Shown: positions 43,435 through 55,873 of the stretch, piece by piece
How the letters are laid out: each line of letters opens with the position of its first letter
Numbering within the stretch: the first letter of the stretch is position 1
Assembly (NCBI GenBank): GCA_009823395.1
Contig: CM020513.1
Span: 21,907,001-21,971,000, forward strand
Length of the DNA stretch: 64,000 bases
Source: Thamnaconus septentrionalis
Taxonomy: Eukaryota; Chordata; Actinopteri; Tetraodontiformes; Monacanthidae
Reading direction: 5' to 3'
Position numbers and translations under genes: made by a program
The notes under the pieces: generated by a model
Seen by the model: the letters and a program-made list of their open reading frames with translations, nothing else
Told to the model about the DNA's origin: nothing
Databases searched by the model: none

Positions 43435-43980
43435 GTCGGCTCCGGGACCTCAGAGGCGGTTCTGGTCGAGCTGAACCCCTCCGAACAGCGGCAGAACCTC
43501 CTCCTTCTCCCCGCGGAGAGGAGGAAAGTGGACGCCGGGTGGTGGAGGAGGAGGCTCGGCGACGGCAGCGGCGACGACGACCCCTGCCCGCCGGTGCAGC
43601 TGTGGACGAGCGGCGGTGCGCGTGTCTTTCCCGCCCTACCTGCGCGCCCCGCTACCGCCGCCGCCGCCCCGCCCGGTGGTGGGGACGCGCCAGGGGCCAC
43701 AGGAACAGCAGCAGGAGCAGCGAACGAGAGAGAGGGACTCGCTGTCCTCGACAGACTGAAGAAGGGCTTCAGCATCGAGAGCATCCTGTCGAGAGGCGAG
43801 GGTGAGGGCGAGGCGCGCCACCGAGCCCCGGGCACGTCGGCGGGAGCGAGCGCCGGTCTCCCCGCTGGCGGCCCCTCGGTGGTCCTCGGCGGTCTACCGC
43901 ATCACCTGCTCCAGATGGGCTTCCCCCTCTGCTCCTACCTGTCCGTCAGCTACCCCGACAGAGTTGTGCACTTCAACTGA
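42853..43980 (+). CDS. foxl1: Forkhead box L1 transcription factor, 375 aa, single exon
   Basis: FOXL1 is a winged-helix factor of gut and other mesenchyme. The forkhead domain is at residues 47-142: [27 protein letters not shown], recognition helix [16 protein letters not shown], wing [13 protein letters not shown] and basic end YRRRKRK. The N terminus has LLYLYG, as in human FOXL1. An eh1-like Groucho motif, FSIESIL, is at 306-312. The C terminus, MGFPLCSYL ... VVHFN, matches the FOXL1-specific end. A single exon is usual for this gene. The start at 42853 is preferred over an in-frame ATG 68 codons upstream because homology begins here. Odd features: an 11-residue poly-Gln tract (184-194, ten CAG plus CAA) and a long Arg/Gly/Pro-rich linker make it longer than expected. 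Base composition is far more GC-rich than its surroundings. Confidence 0.96.
43402..43434 (+). repeat. CAG tract encoding 11 Gln in FOXL1
   Basis: Ten CAG codons plus one CAA in frame within the FOXL1 linker, downstream of the forkhead domain. Human FOXL1, as I recall it, has no such tract. Confidence 0.95.
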
Positions 43981-44101
43981 GCACAGACTTTGGCTTCGCT
44001 ACTACTCGGCTTCGCATTGGTTCGGTACCGTTGGACAACTTCGTCTCGCCCTCTTCTCGGGATTGTTTTCTTCTTCGACGCGTATTTTAAATACAGTACA
44101 G

Positions 44102-44107
<6 letters not shown>

Positions 44108-44159
<52 letters not shown>
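44108..44159. repeat. (GT)n microsatellite in the FOXL1 3' flank
   Basis: About 26 GT units, 130 bp after the FOXL1 stop codon and directly before a mariner-like MITE terminus. It probably lies in the FOXL1 3'UTR. Confidence 0.97.
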
Positions 44160-44163
<4 letters not shown>

Positions 44164-44695
44164 CAGCCAAAATAATGTATACACACTTCAGGAAAAGAAA
44201 AACGTTCAAGTACTTCTATACATATGTATATAGAGCAGGGACGGGCAAATCTTTGGACTGGTGGGCCACAGCAGCAGCAGCAGATGGATGGAGTGTTTTG
44301 GGTGACCCACCTCGTAGGAGAAAAAATATATCATGACGTATGTAGAAAATGTGGTTTAATGTGAATTGAAAATTAACAACAGCAAAGTTATAACAAAATC
44401 TGTCTTTATTTTTATTTAGCTCTTTATTGAAATGACTCTTAATGGATCAACCACAGCTATTTTATTACTTGCTTACTATTAGTATGATTTCTTCAAGTTT
44501 GGCAGGCCAGATTAAAAAGCTCAACAGCCCACTAATGGCCCCCTGATATGGAAACTTGTAGAGGCCAAAGGTAACTTTTTTTTTTATTATTAATTTCATG
44601 ACGTCTGAATAAATTTGGTATTGAAATATCACGCAAGTTTTTCTTTTCCTGATGTGTGTATACATTATTTTGACTGACTCTGTATATATGTATAC
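44160..44695. mobile_element. Mariner-like MITE split by a nested hAT MITE
   Basis: Left terminus CAGTCAGCCAAAATAATGTA ... TCAGGAAAAGAAAAAC (about 44160-44205). The inverted right terminus GAGTCAGTCAAAATAATGTA ... TCAGGAAAAGAAAAAC is at about 44636-44690. Only a few of roughly 44 positions differ. A complete short relative sits at 14150-14388. The interior is occupied by the hAT-like element at 44236-44560. Confidence 0.75.
44236..44560 (+). mobile_element. hAT-type MITE nested in a mariner-like MITE
   Basis: It shares ordered blocks with the element at 29928-30270: CAGCAGATGGATGGAGTG, TGACCCACCTC, TATGTAGAAAATGTG and TTTAGCTCTTTATTGAAATG. Left end GACGGGCAAAT, right region GGCAGGCCAGATTAAAAAGC. 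Its position between the two mariner-like termini shows that it inserted later. Confidence 0.7.
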
Positions 44696-46689
44696 ATGTA
44701 TATATGTATGTATTGCGCATGCGTGATTTAAAAAAACAACAACCCAAAACAAGCCCTTAAACTGTACTGGCTATGGTGCCTGAGAAAACCAAGACAAATA
44801 TCTTATTACATAAGCATTTAGGGAAAAGCTTGCATATGCATGACCTTTGCTCATAATGGTGACGAATACTCACACACTGAATGTATTGCCATGGACTGAC
44901 CAGTACATGAATTAAAAGTATTATTCTTTCCTATTTTGCAAATCAGCCTGCATTGAAGTTCATGTAAAAAAAAAAAGCCATGGTTATGTAATGAACATGT
45001 TTTGTGCGAGAAGTTTATTTTAGTTTGTAATCATCCATCATGTCATGCATTTTGGAAAAAAATCACATGTAAACAATGAAGAGTGTATCCTAGTTTGACC
45101 AGATGATTATGAATAGAGAGGGTGCTTGAACTCTAAGCAACACTTGTTATATACGTTATATATTGCTGTTTACATTTACATTCTCAAGGGACTTCACCTG
45201 AAGAATCCATTCGAGCAGTGCTCAGAAATGTCAGTGTTCTTGCTATGAATTCCAAAATGATAAAATGAATGCATTTATAACAACCGTTGCTTGGTTAGAG
45301 AGGGAGCACCCACTCTATCTATAATCATTCAGTGAGACTAGAATAAACTCTTTGTCTACTTGAATGCATCACATGCAGACGGATTGTCCAGCAAGACTAA
45401 ACTCATGTAAGCGTGTGATATTCTGAGACCAGCAGAGAGAATTCCTCAAGAGGACTGAGTCATTAAAGTTGGACAAAAAAAAAAAAAAAATTATGAGCCA
45501 CGCAATAGGTCCTTTATGAGTCTCTAAACAACAGGCGTGATCTTTACTCAGCACATAACGCTGGCTGCGTTGTCAGGACATTCATTTAAAAAAAAAAAAT
45601 AAAAACTCCAGAGTGCGGAGGCTGCCAGTGATTACCTCCTCCTCTTACCTGTTTTCACTCTTGAGAAAGTCTGACATTCATCAGTTCCAACACTGAAGGA
45701 AGCTGCCGTTACTGCTGGGTCTCTGTGGGCACAAACTGTCCAGAGTGAATTTGCAGTAGAATGACACCTGCGTGAAACAAGAGTTCTGCTGACAGAATCT
45801 AAATATAAACCTCGGGGGCGCGCACACACTCATGTGCAAAGCCAGCGCTTTGCAAATCCAGAATGTTTGTTGAAATAAATAAACTTCCCCACGTTTGAGG
45901 AGAGGAACTCAATCACAAGCATTTCCTGTGTATGGGATTCTTTTGGTTGGACGTGTAAATAAAAGCTGATGAAAACCTCAACAAGGGGAATGGCGCAGAA
46001 GACTGAGTGAAATAAGTTTCAACATTTCAGGTTTTTTTTTTAATTTCTTTGAGAGTGAGGCCACTTTCGATAACGGTTCAGCTCCGAGATATCCTCTTGG
46101 TGAAGAAGTCAAGGAGTTGTCTCGTCTTTTTTGCGATTGGGCAGCAAAAATATTTTCATGAGATTACAAGGGAAGGTTCGCAGCGTGTTTGTTGCCAGAG
46201 AAAACAAACTGGTGAGTTGAGGTCTTTGAGATCCGATGGCCAGCAACAGTCTGGCCTCTCTACAATATGATCCAGTTTCACTCCAATCAGTCAATAAACT
46301 TGGGTTTCTTTGGACCGTTGTGAGCACCGCCCCTAGATACTCCCTCATCAGGATGTGCTCCTGTGACACTGAACAATTAGCTGGTGGTTGTAGTATTCAA
46401 TTTGGACTGTAGCTTTAAAATATATTTATTGTTTTGATGTAGCTAAACAACAATGATAAGAGAAATAATAATTATGCCAAAAACACTTTTGGTCAGTTTT
46501 GGTTGTCATCGTGGAAACTTCTTGTGTGTCCAATTGGAAATTGAAATTAAACAGATTGAATGGGGGAAAAAAACATTATAGAGCATAATCCAGAAAGAAA
46601 TGTTATGATCATAAAATCATATAATGGTAGTGTATCTTATTTAGCAATACAGGGGTGTGACTTAACAGGTATAAAAGCATGTGTGCATG

Positions 46690-46870
46690 TATGTATATAT
46701 ATCTATATCTATATCTATATGGATATACATATATATGTACATATATATATATGTATGTGTGTATGTATATGTATACATATATGTGTGTATATACATAGAT
46801 ATGTATATTGATATAGATATATAAATGTATATACACACACACATATATGTATACATATTACATATATACA
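46690..46870. repeat. (TATACA/TATGTA)n low-complexity tract
   Basis: About 180 bp of alternating TA, TATG and CACA units. The poly-Tyr/Ile open frames across it are by-products. Confidence 0.95.
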
Positions 46871-49013
46871 CAACATTTCTACTCAAACATACTCTAGTCA
46901 TTTGTAAGATACTTGAATTTTATTTTTAATAAAATTACAAGAGCACATATTTTGCTTCTGCCTCTTAAACTGTCTGAACTGTTCATCAGTCCAGACAGTT
47001 TTGACGTGAGATACCGAGGAAATGTTTGCTTTCCCTCCAGTCTAATGAAAATAGACAGCACTTGACATTTAGAGACAACAGAATTTGCACAGTGCGGTTG
47101 TCTCTTTTTCTACATATTGCAACCGTCTGCGGTTCATGTTCCTTACAAGTCGCACGTATATTAAAACAGCTGTTGTTATTACCTTGTTAGTACAGTGCAC
47201 CTTTTGGCCATATTTCTAGAGTCGGAAATAAACATACTTAATAAACATCCTCTACCTCTGTTCAGTCAGTCGTCTGGCCATTACTGCCCAAAACCAGACT
47301 ATTAAATCCAAACAAACCTAAAACAAAAAAGGCTTCACTTCCTGTCTGAACAAGACAGAGACCCACCAGACTGCAAGTGTGTGTGTTTGGTCAGAACGTC
47401 GGTTGTATAAGCTTCCCTCAGGTTGAGTGTGTGTCTGCTGTTATTACTCACAGAGAGCAGAAAAATAGACAAGTCTTTTATGAATATGCTCTCAAGTCTT
47501 TTGGTCCCACATGGGAAATGAAGTTGGACAGAAGCCAGAGGCAAACAGAAACGGTTTGGTCTTTAACGCAAAGAAAGGTAGCGAGGGGACAGGAAGTTGA
47601 GACGAAGAAGGTGGAGGATCTTGAAGTGTTTGGGGTCAAGAGTCCAGAGCCGAGAAGAGTGTGGAAGTGGGATTTGTAAGTTTTAGCGGTTGTATAATAT
47701 CGGCAGCTCTAGCAGTGACTTGTGTTGCCTCGCGGGCCAAATATAATGACCCAGCGGGACGAATTTGGCCCGCGGGCCAGAGTTTGACACCTATGGTTTA
47801 GAGGCAGTGGCACTGACTAAAGACAGAAAAAAAAGACAGGAAGCAGAGGTGGAGTTGTCAGGGATTGAAACGTTGAGCTTCTCTTTAAGTAGTGGCGGGC
47901 CGTGCATTTCATACCTAGGACATCAGTGAGTCCACCCTAAATAAATTATATTACCCTCACTACGACACCATGGCCTGAGAATCCACAGAGAATCACACCT
48001 ACACATTGCATCACCCATCACGTAGGAGACCAAGTCGAGCAAAACACAGTTTCTGGAGCATTTCAATCATAATTAATACCAGACTTAAGTGACAAAGGCT
48101 TCTGATACTTTTCTCATTCCTCACCAAGTTTTAATAAGTCTCTGGGTATGTATTCATCTTTTTCATTTTTCAACACTTATTGCTCTGTCGCCTATTTGTG
48201 TAACTCCAAAGTTTCTCCGAGAGAGAGACTGTTTTGGAACTGCTGTGTAAGTCGGTCCACACTGAGGCAGTTGCGCTTGGTTGGTGAGTGTGTTTGAGGT
48301 TGATAGTTAAACCTTTATTATTCTGACTTGTATTTACAAAAAAGCCCTGTGTTAAGCACGCCACACAGAACGATACGGGGCTGCAACACCGCACAGTGTC
48401 CTTGTTTCTGTTTGATGTGCAATCAAGTCTCGGCCCAACGCTAAATCACACAGCTTATGGCTCGCTGCTTCAAAAGGCCCCCCTAATCCAAGTGTTTATT
48501 ATATTTTTTCACTCTCTACATAAACCAGCTACACTTGTCCAAATACACACTCAGCACCAGGGGGAGGGCGGGGCAATAATGAAGATTGATGGGCTGGGTT
48601 CAGGCCACATTAACTGCTAATCAAGTTAGGTTTCCTGGCACGGCGCTCTATACATGGAGACGGTTTGCCGAGTGGCCTTCGGAACCGCGCCGATGTTATT
48701 CATAACCTGGACAAAAACAGACACAGGTATACGCGGTTGGGGCAGCGACACGTGTGCCGACTGATACACAGGGAGGAAAAATAGGGAGCAAGTAAAAGAG
48801 TCGCAATGAAAAACAGAAAAGTGGCAGAAATCCGTCCATTGCTGGATGTGTCTCGGAAAACCTGCTTCTGCCTGGGAGGTGCTGAAGTTGGTGGATACTT
48901 TACTATATTGTGGTATCACATTAAAAAAAATATGATAAAGATTTCAGATGTCACTTAGCCCATTGGACAAGCTGCCATTTTCTTGGGATTTATAATAAAG
49001 TATGCCAGAAAAT

Positions 49014-49303
49014 GAGGCATGTACCGATACCACTTTTTTACAGAATGAGTTGAGTACGAGTACTTGCTTTTCACTACTCACCGATACTTAATAAGTCATT
49101 ACACATTGTAGAATTACTTTGATTTATTGTTTTTTTCCACTGGTGATGCAATTGTCACTGCAGTACAAACACAAATTTCACAGCAAGTTGTGCTGATACC
49201 ACTGTTGTGATATCAGCAAGTATTAAGTATTTAAGTACCAGTAGAGTACTCAACCTCGGTATCGGAACCAATACTCGATACTGGTACCGGTGCATCCCTA
49301 CTG
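49014..49303. mobile_element. hAT-type MITE, two-ended copy
   Basis: Left end GGCATGTACCGATACCA and inverted right end GGGATGCACCGGTACCA match at 14 of 17 positions. Sub-terminal phrases (GAGTACGAGTACTTG and AAGTACCAGTAGAGTACTC) are also roughly inverted. There is no coding capacity. It is the same family as the truncated copy at 4146. Confidence 0.65.
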
Positions 49304-50211
49304 AAAATAAATGCAAAAATGTACTTTGTACCGGTACAAGTCGGTGAAGTCCTGGTCCAACAAGAAGTGGATGAGGAAACAGTGGACTGGGAAATGGGTA
49401 ACGTGTTTTAATTCTTCGTTTGACGCTGGCACGGCTCAATCGACGTGGAAAGCAGTCCCAATGATTGAAAAGACAAAAGCAGCGACGCATGAAAACAACC
49501 CACAACAAATTTCTAGCAATAACCGAGCGACATCTCGTCCTCCTCGTTTCCCTCATGAAACACAGGCCAAAGACAAGACGAACGGGGGGACCACACGTGA
49601 GCAGCAAGCAAAAAGAGAGAGAGAGAGAAAAAAAAACTGCTTATTTTACAGAAAAGAATTGAATACAAGCTAAACAGGACGGAAGAGAAGGACTGGCTGA
49701 CGGCCACCTGCTCAGCCCTTCGACCGCGCAGCTGAACTCTGGCAGGATGAGGCCAGCAGCTCCTTCCTGAGAGAGCCATCCCAGCAGCGACATCAATGAC
49801 CAAAGAGATAGAGAGCACAAGTAGTTGCATCCAGCAATATTTATGTCTCCGGAGCACAAGGAGATGCAGTTGCATCTGTTTTGGTCTGGCTCCGCTGTGG
49901 GACTTGCCCGCTCTTCCCCAGCGCTCTGCAGAAAGACTTGAGGCTTGGAGAGCTTCGCTGACAATCAAAAGATTTGCTGGGGACAGTGGGACGGTTGTGC
50001 AACAAACAAACAAAAAGGACGTCCTGGAGTCAAGGTGGATTGCAATACGACTCTCGGGGAGGAAGAAGGAAGAGCAAGACGGCCGAGAGCCTTTGATCGG
50101 CTAATGACGCGAGCCGGGGGAGAAGTCGGGTTTGACGGTGATTCCTCTCGGCCGGTGGCTGACATCATTTTGGTCCCTTCGCAATCTCTCTGGACTCGAC
50201 TCCTATGATTC

Positions 50212-50355
50212 GGAATTCCCAGTTCACCTCAAGTGCATGTTTTTGGACTGTGGAGGAAGCCGGAGAACCTGGAGAGAACCCAAGCAGACACGCAGAGAAC
50301 ATGCTAACTCCACAAAGAGAGGCCCCAGGCCTCATCGTGAGAACTCGCTTCATGC
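50212..50355 (-). mobile_element. Fish SINE body fragment
   Basis: The plus strand reads GGACTGTGGAGGAAGCCGGA, GAGAGAACCCAAGCAGACAC, AGAACATGCTAACTCCACA and GAGGCCCCAGGCC. This is the reverse complement of the body domain seen at 23570-23660. It continues into CTACTA-type simple sequence. Confidence 0.65.
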
Positions 50356-51117
50356 GATCAGTGTCATTAATACTACTACTGCTACTACTATTACTACTGA
50401 TAATAATGAAAATGGATGGATGTATAATAATATTATATAACTAAAGGCTAACTGAGAAAATTTGTTATTTCAGAAAAGTGCAGCAAAGTGGTCGGTAAGA
50501 CTCAGTACCCCTGAAGTAGCTCTCAGGTTCAAAAGTGTTGGTGACCCCTCTAGGATGATGGATAAAGTCTTTGATCCATTTCAAGGTTCATTCAGGACTT
50601 TTCAGTCTACCCTGATAGAAACTAACTATGTCCAGTGTGTAGGATTTGGCTCGTTTTATGAGTAAATGCATTTAAGTAGAAAATAAGGCCGTAAGGCTAA
50701 ATTTCACTGCCCCAAGTAAACGGATAAAGCTCTTCACCTGTTGGAAACTCGAGCCCAGAACGAGAGAAGAATGTGATTTCGGATCATTTGATACACAAAT
50801 ACATTTTGAAGGGGGTTTTGTAACACGGAGAAACAAATATTTACTCAGTGCCTAACCTGCGTGCGTTGCGGTCAAAGCGACATTTGCCAAAAAAAAAAAA
50901 AAAAAACAACAAAAAAAAAAAACACCAACCCCAAAACAAAACTTCTATAAATCCCAAATATGCCCCATCCCGCAGTTGATGGCGTCACTCTGGGGGCTTC
51001 AGCAGCGAGCCGGTCGGCCAGCCAGTGAAATACGGCTCTCATCAAAACGTTTCATCGTCAACATCGCTGCGGCTTTGCTTGCTCCAACTGTAAATAAATA
51101 TCCAGAGTCTCATGAGA

Positions 51118-51119
<2 letters not shown>

Positions 51120-51148
<29 letters not shown>

Positions 51149-51165
51149 GTGTGTGTGTGTGTGTT
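51120..51165. repeat. (CT)n-(GT)n compound microsatellite
   Basis: About 12 CT units pass into about 9 GT units. Further CA runs follow at 51327-51354 and 51395-51417. Confidence 0.95.
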
Positions 51166-51323
51166 TCTTTCTTTGTGTATACGAACACTGGCAGGAGGAC
51201 TTGTACACAGCAGCAGGATTACCTCCCCCACACTGGGACCACCCTGACTAACACTTAATCCAGGAGGAAGTGGTGCTGCATCACAGGCTCACTTCGGGCC
51301 ACCACCCTGCTGTGTGTGCGCGT

Positions 51324-51355
<32 letters not shown>

Positions 51356-52659
51356 TAAGAGGGAATTATGTTGCAACAGAATTGTGTTTTGCACACGCGC
51401 ACACACACACACACACGCAGGCTAATATACACACATTTCATTTGAGCACTCCAGCTTTAGCATAACAAGCGAAGATTTATACGGCGCAGCTGGTCTCATG
51501 CAAATCCGACATGTTTGCTGAACATGTTATTATCGGGGCGGCCGCGAATGCATCATCGCCGTGTTTGTATGTACAGTGTTGTTAGTTGGTGTCAGTGTGC
51601 CTCCACTATGAAATACATCAATAAACCTTTTTTTTTTTTCTTTTTTTGCACGCGCGCGCTCCCAGCTCCCAGCTGTGTTTGTGCACGTGAATCGCGCTGG
51701 TCTCTCTTGTTCTAGTGTGCGAAGACAGAAAACTTGAAAAGTCAGAACGGCGAGTCGTGATGAGATGGGTCGTGTGTGTTTGTGTTGCAGGAGAGACCGA
51801 GTTCAACAGGAAAGCCATTGAACAACACTGGGGTGATGAAATGCTGGGATTGTAGTGTAATAGTAACAACAAAACACAATGACAGTGCCAGCTGAAACCG
51901 AGATGGATTATTAATAACTGGCCACCTGCAGCGCAACTTACAGCCTTGAAAGTCTAATTCTTGATGCATTGCAGGCGCCAATCAAGACATGACTGGTCGT
52001 AATAGCTTTATGACACCCGAACAACTTCATCTCAGAGGTTTCCAGATCCCACTGGCTGGCTACCAGGACTGCGTAAAACCAGCCAGTGAAGTGATGGAGA
52101 ACTTGTTGAAGTGAAAACCTGTCACAAAACCTGTCTGTATTTTTCAGTGATGCAGCCAATAAGTGTGCACACACAGGCTGTGACATAATAGGCTTTCATT
52201 CATTGAACAGATGTTTTTCTCCCCTTACATACCAGTACATGTGCATGCTGAAAATGAAGCTCAGATTCTTCCTGCCATGCAATATTGCTTGACCTCGTTC
52301 ACTCAATCCACACACGTAAATAACTGAAGTCACCCTTATGTTTGTACCCATCTGACCCAAGGGTCACTGAGGGTCAAATTATTAGATGCCACACACAAAG
52401 AAAATGGGGAAACCTCCTAGTATCACTGAACCATTTAGGAGTGTAGTTCTTAAAAATGCAGCTACTCAAACACAGGGAATCTTCAGAAAACATATTTGTT
52501 TTTGGATAGAAACAATTGGCTTCACATGTGAATATAACTTGATAGATACAAAGACCAAAAAAAGCAGGTCTACAATGACACGTGTGTTCAGGTCTGGTAT
52601 TAATTATACGTCCAACGGTCTTAATGGTGTGACACTGCTGAGTAGTCTTTCACAGCTCA

Positions 52660-52760
52660 TTACGCGGCGTCCAATCAGAGCGCGGCCAGCGTGACTGCTG
52701 TTTATTTATACACACCGCTGGAAATGGCAGCGAGCAGGCAGCTCGGACCAAACCTCAAAC
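52660..52760 (+). promoter_or_regulatory. Orphan promoter-like block (CCAAT box plus TATA-like box)
   Basis: A short GC-richer island in AT-rich DNA has CCAATCAGAGCG (52671-52682) and, 30 bp later, TTTATTTATA (52701-52710). It is followed by GC-rich sequence where a start would fall (about 52735-52745). Spacing fits a plus-strand RNA polymerase II promoter. No coding exon is seen downstream, so it could drive a non-coding RNA, be a relic, or be chance. Confidence 0.3.
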
Positions 52761-54076
52761 ACTGGAGCACTCCAGCACATTGTGCCGCTACGCAGGGCTC
52801 CCGATCAACACCCTGCTCTCAGTGACACAGGCATATACATACACGCTGTCGGGTTTACAGAGTTTCAGGCCATCCTGTCAGGAAAGACATACAATTCGTA
52901 GCTTTGGTGGTGGTGGTGGGGAAGTGAGGCACCTTCAACTCTAACTTTTAGTAGTACGTAGAGGTGTGTCAACAATGTGCAAGACACTCGCTACCAGTCA
53001 GTGAACATGGTGTCACAGTAAATACCGAACAATTGCAATCTCGTTTCATAATTGTACAGAACGTAAAGAGAGAAGCAGTAATGAGAAAAAATGTTGCCAA
53101 CCTTCGGAATGCAAAATATTGTTTCAGTGAAATAAAGCAACGTGATAATATCTGTATTATTTTCAGTGTGATAGTTTTCTAGACAAGATGAATAAACAAA
53201 AGTCTTTGGCCTGTTTCAGTTCTGTTGTATTTTACGTGTATGCTGTTTAATCTATTGATGAATGAATGAAAACATCTTAAATTGAATGAGCCCTGGGGCT
53301 GGGCTGCAGTTACAGCTTTAGAGCTGTGGTGGCTCTTATTTCACCTGCCTGCTTCTGTCTGGTTTCAATTCCCGTCACAAGCTCAAGGTGACATCAACTG
53401 ATTCAACCAGCTCAACTTTCAAGTTGAACAGTGGAAACAGTGTCCATATAGCTATAGAGCAAAATATACAAGATTAGTGATCAGTGTGACCACCAAAATG
53501 ATTAGAATAATAAAGTGATGATCTAGGAGCAGAATCCACTGGCGGTAAATATCAATTACAGTTCAGTTTTACCTATTGTGTTTCTAATTACGGTGTCTGT
53601 CGGTCACTGTTAAGCTGTCAAACTCGGTCAGGACTGATTTTTGATCCCAACTAGACACTCATAATGAAGGTTGAATAAATTATATTTGCTTGTCAATATT
53701 ATTGATAATATTTACAAGTATGAACTGGCACTTGAAATGAAACATTTTTCACACTAAAGGTGGCTTCTGTCAACAAGCGTCACAGTTTGGACATTCTCTT
53801 CCCAACTACTACTTTTTCCGGCCCACCCCGTCGAAGTTGACTCCATTCCGCTCGCCTTGCTCTCTGACCAACTGTACAACAATGACTGCTGCTCGCCACA
53901 CATTCCCGGACACTTCCAGATAGTTCCAGACCTTTCTGCACGCAGGACTCACCAGCAACATTTCCAAACTCGACTTCCTGTTGTCAGCATTGCCTGCCTT
54001 TGACCGGCCTGTCCCGCCTGATTCCTGATTGAAGACGCTTCCAACTTCACCTGTGTCTGCTGGACTGCAATTGGGT

Positions 54077-54077
<1 letters not shown>

Positions 54078-54147
<70 letters not shown>
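54078..54147. repeat. (CA)n microsatellite, about 35 units
   Basis: A pure CA run in the interval between FOXL1 and KIAA0513. Confidence 0.97.
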
Positions 54148-54151
<4 letters not shown>

Positions 54152-54439
54152 CAACAACTAAAGTACTTTTGAGATAATTTATTTTTTTTTTTTTATTTTT
54201 TAAATCGATATGGCGCTACATAAAGCCGAGCTGAATATGGACTCTCAATAGCTCGTGCTAGGCTAACTAAACATTTGGGCCGATATTTCAACAGTCGGCA
54301 GTAAGGTATAGATTACATATGGGGGAAATATTATTAAAATATTCTTTCACCATAGCTTAAAAAAGCTCGTTTTCCGGGATTTCAGATGAACCTAAACTCT
54401 ACGCAAAGGAGAGAGAGAGAAAAAATCTCCATCTGTCCG

Positions 54440-54600
54440 TGACGATAGCTTCCCCGAACCCAGTGATGGGTTGGTGGAAGGCGGGTTCAAGTTGCCAGTC
54501 TATTGCAGAAACATAGCCCAGACTCGGGATCCAAACCGGCGATCTTCTTCCTGTGAGCTGACGTGCAAAACCACTCAGTCAAACAAAACTAGTGTGAAGA
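54440..54600 (-). mobile_element. Degenerate fish SINE fragment
   Basis: TTGCCAGTCTATTGCAG and CGGGATCCAAACCGGCGATC look like the complement of a SINE tail and a decayed B box. The copy is poor and the assignment tentative. Confidence 0.35.
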
Positions 54601-55873
54601 CAACTAGGAATACGCTCTTACCTTGCGTCTAAATGACTAAACAGTTCTGGGACGCTTGCAAGTCATTGATGATATTTCATGTATATTTCAAACATAGGGT
54701 ACAATATACTTTTCATACATTCAAAAATAGGAGAGACAAGATTGTACACAGAGACAAATGTAACAGTATTTACAAAACATTGGCATCACACTACAGTACC
54801 ACTCCTATGTAACTCAATTGCACTGGAAAGTAACTAAAGTCCATCCAAGGAAGGTGCACCAAATATGAGTTGTAAAGCCAAAAAAATAAATAAAATAATT
54901 ATAATAACACAGAAACGACAGGAACCTTGGGACGGAAAAAAAACAACAATACAATGCTTCCCCACAGTGGCGATAGATGGTAATGCAACTTCACCGCCAC
55001 TCCCACGGGGGATTTCAGTCATGTTGCCATGCAGGACAAAATGTGCACGATGAGAAAGACAATCGTGATAAAAACCCAAGGAGTTCATTAATGATAACAA
55101 CAACAGCAACAACAACAATATTAATAACACAGGAAGTTCAAAAATGAACTTCAGATGTATGCAGCACAGAGTAAAAGATAAGAAAAGAGGAACACAGCAA
55201 CTTTTCACAGAAGGCACTTTGGATAGATAAGGACTTTGTGATCATCCCCCGGGTAGAGTTAAGGTTCGATGATTGGCCAAAACCCAGGAAGGAAGACTTG
55301 GCTGCTGCAGACTGACGACAACATAAAGAGGACCTAACCACTCGGGCTTCAGGCAGCGGGGAAGTTGTAATTCATTTAGCAAATGCAATTCTATGTCAAA
55401 GCTGCAACTGTAGTTTGTATTCCCAGGTTCACATAATAGAACACCAACAGAGCGCACGGACAAAAGACAGCGTTGAGCCTTTTTCTGGCTTTGTTTGAAG
55501 GCTGAACATCGGATGGAATCACCACTATAGATCATTATTGCCATGAGACGGTAGATACATCTCTGTAGAAGGGTTGCAGTGAAACTTGGTAGAGATGCAG
55601 ACGACTTGGGAGTGCAGGTGAAAAATGCATTGTGTCACAGCCACCAGGTATTGAGGCCGTTTGATACTGAATGTTTTAATCGTGTGCCGATGACACAAGA
55701 CGTCGCATGGCTGTTACCAGACAAGCATTTGGTACGAAATGGCACAGTTGAGTTTTCTAGAGCAAGGTAGAGGACCGGCCTGGTCACTGATCCGTGTGCA
55801 GGTTGACGGGCTGCAGTTGTGGGCCTGCACTCCGTCTGCTCTGGGGAGATGGTGAAATGCAGCGTCCTCCAGT

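Larger units (their letters stand above)
43981..55873. other. Intergenic, FOXL1 3' end to KIAA0513 3' end (convergent genes)
   Basis: 12 kb without a recognised coding exon. It holds nested MITEs (44160-44695), AT-rich microsatellites (46690-46870), a hAT MITE (49014-49303), SINE fragments (50212-50355, 54440-54600), CT/GT and CA tracts at 51.1-51.4 and 54.1 kb, and a promoter-like block at 52660-52760. The KIAA0513 3'UTR probably fills part of 54.8-55.9 kb. Confidence 0.6.

Noticed and set aside
42688..43835. Antisense frames over FOXL1 (up to 248 codons)
   Set aside because: They are by-products of very GC-rich coding sequence, with repetitive Leu, Arg and Cys content and no known domain.
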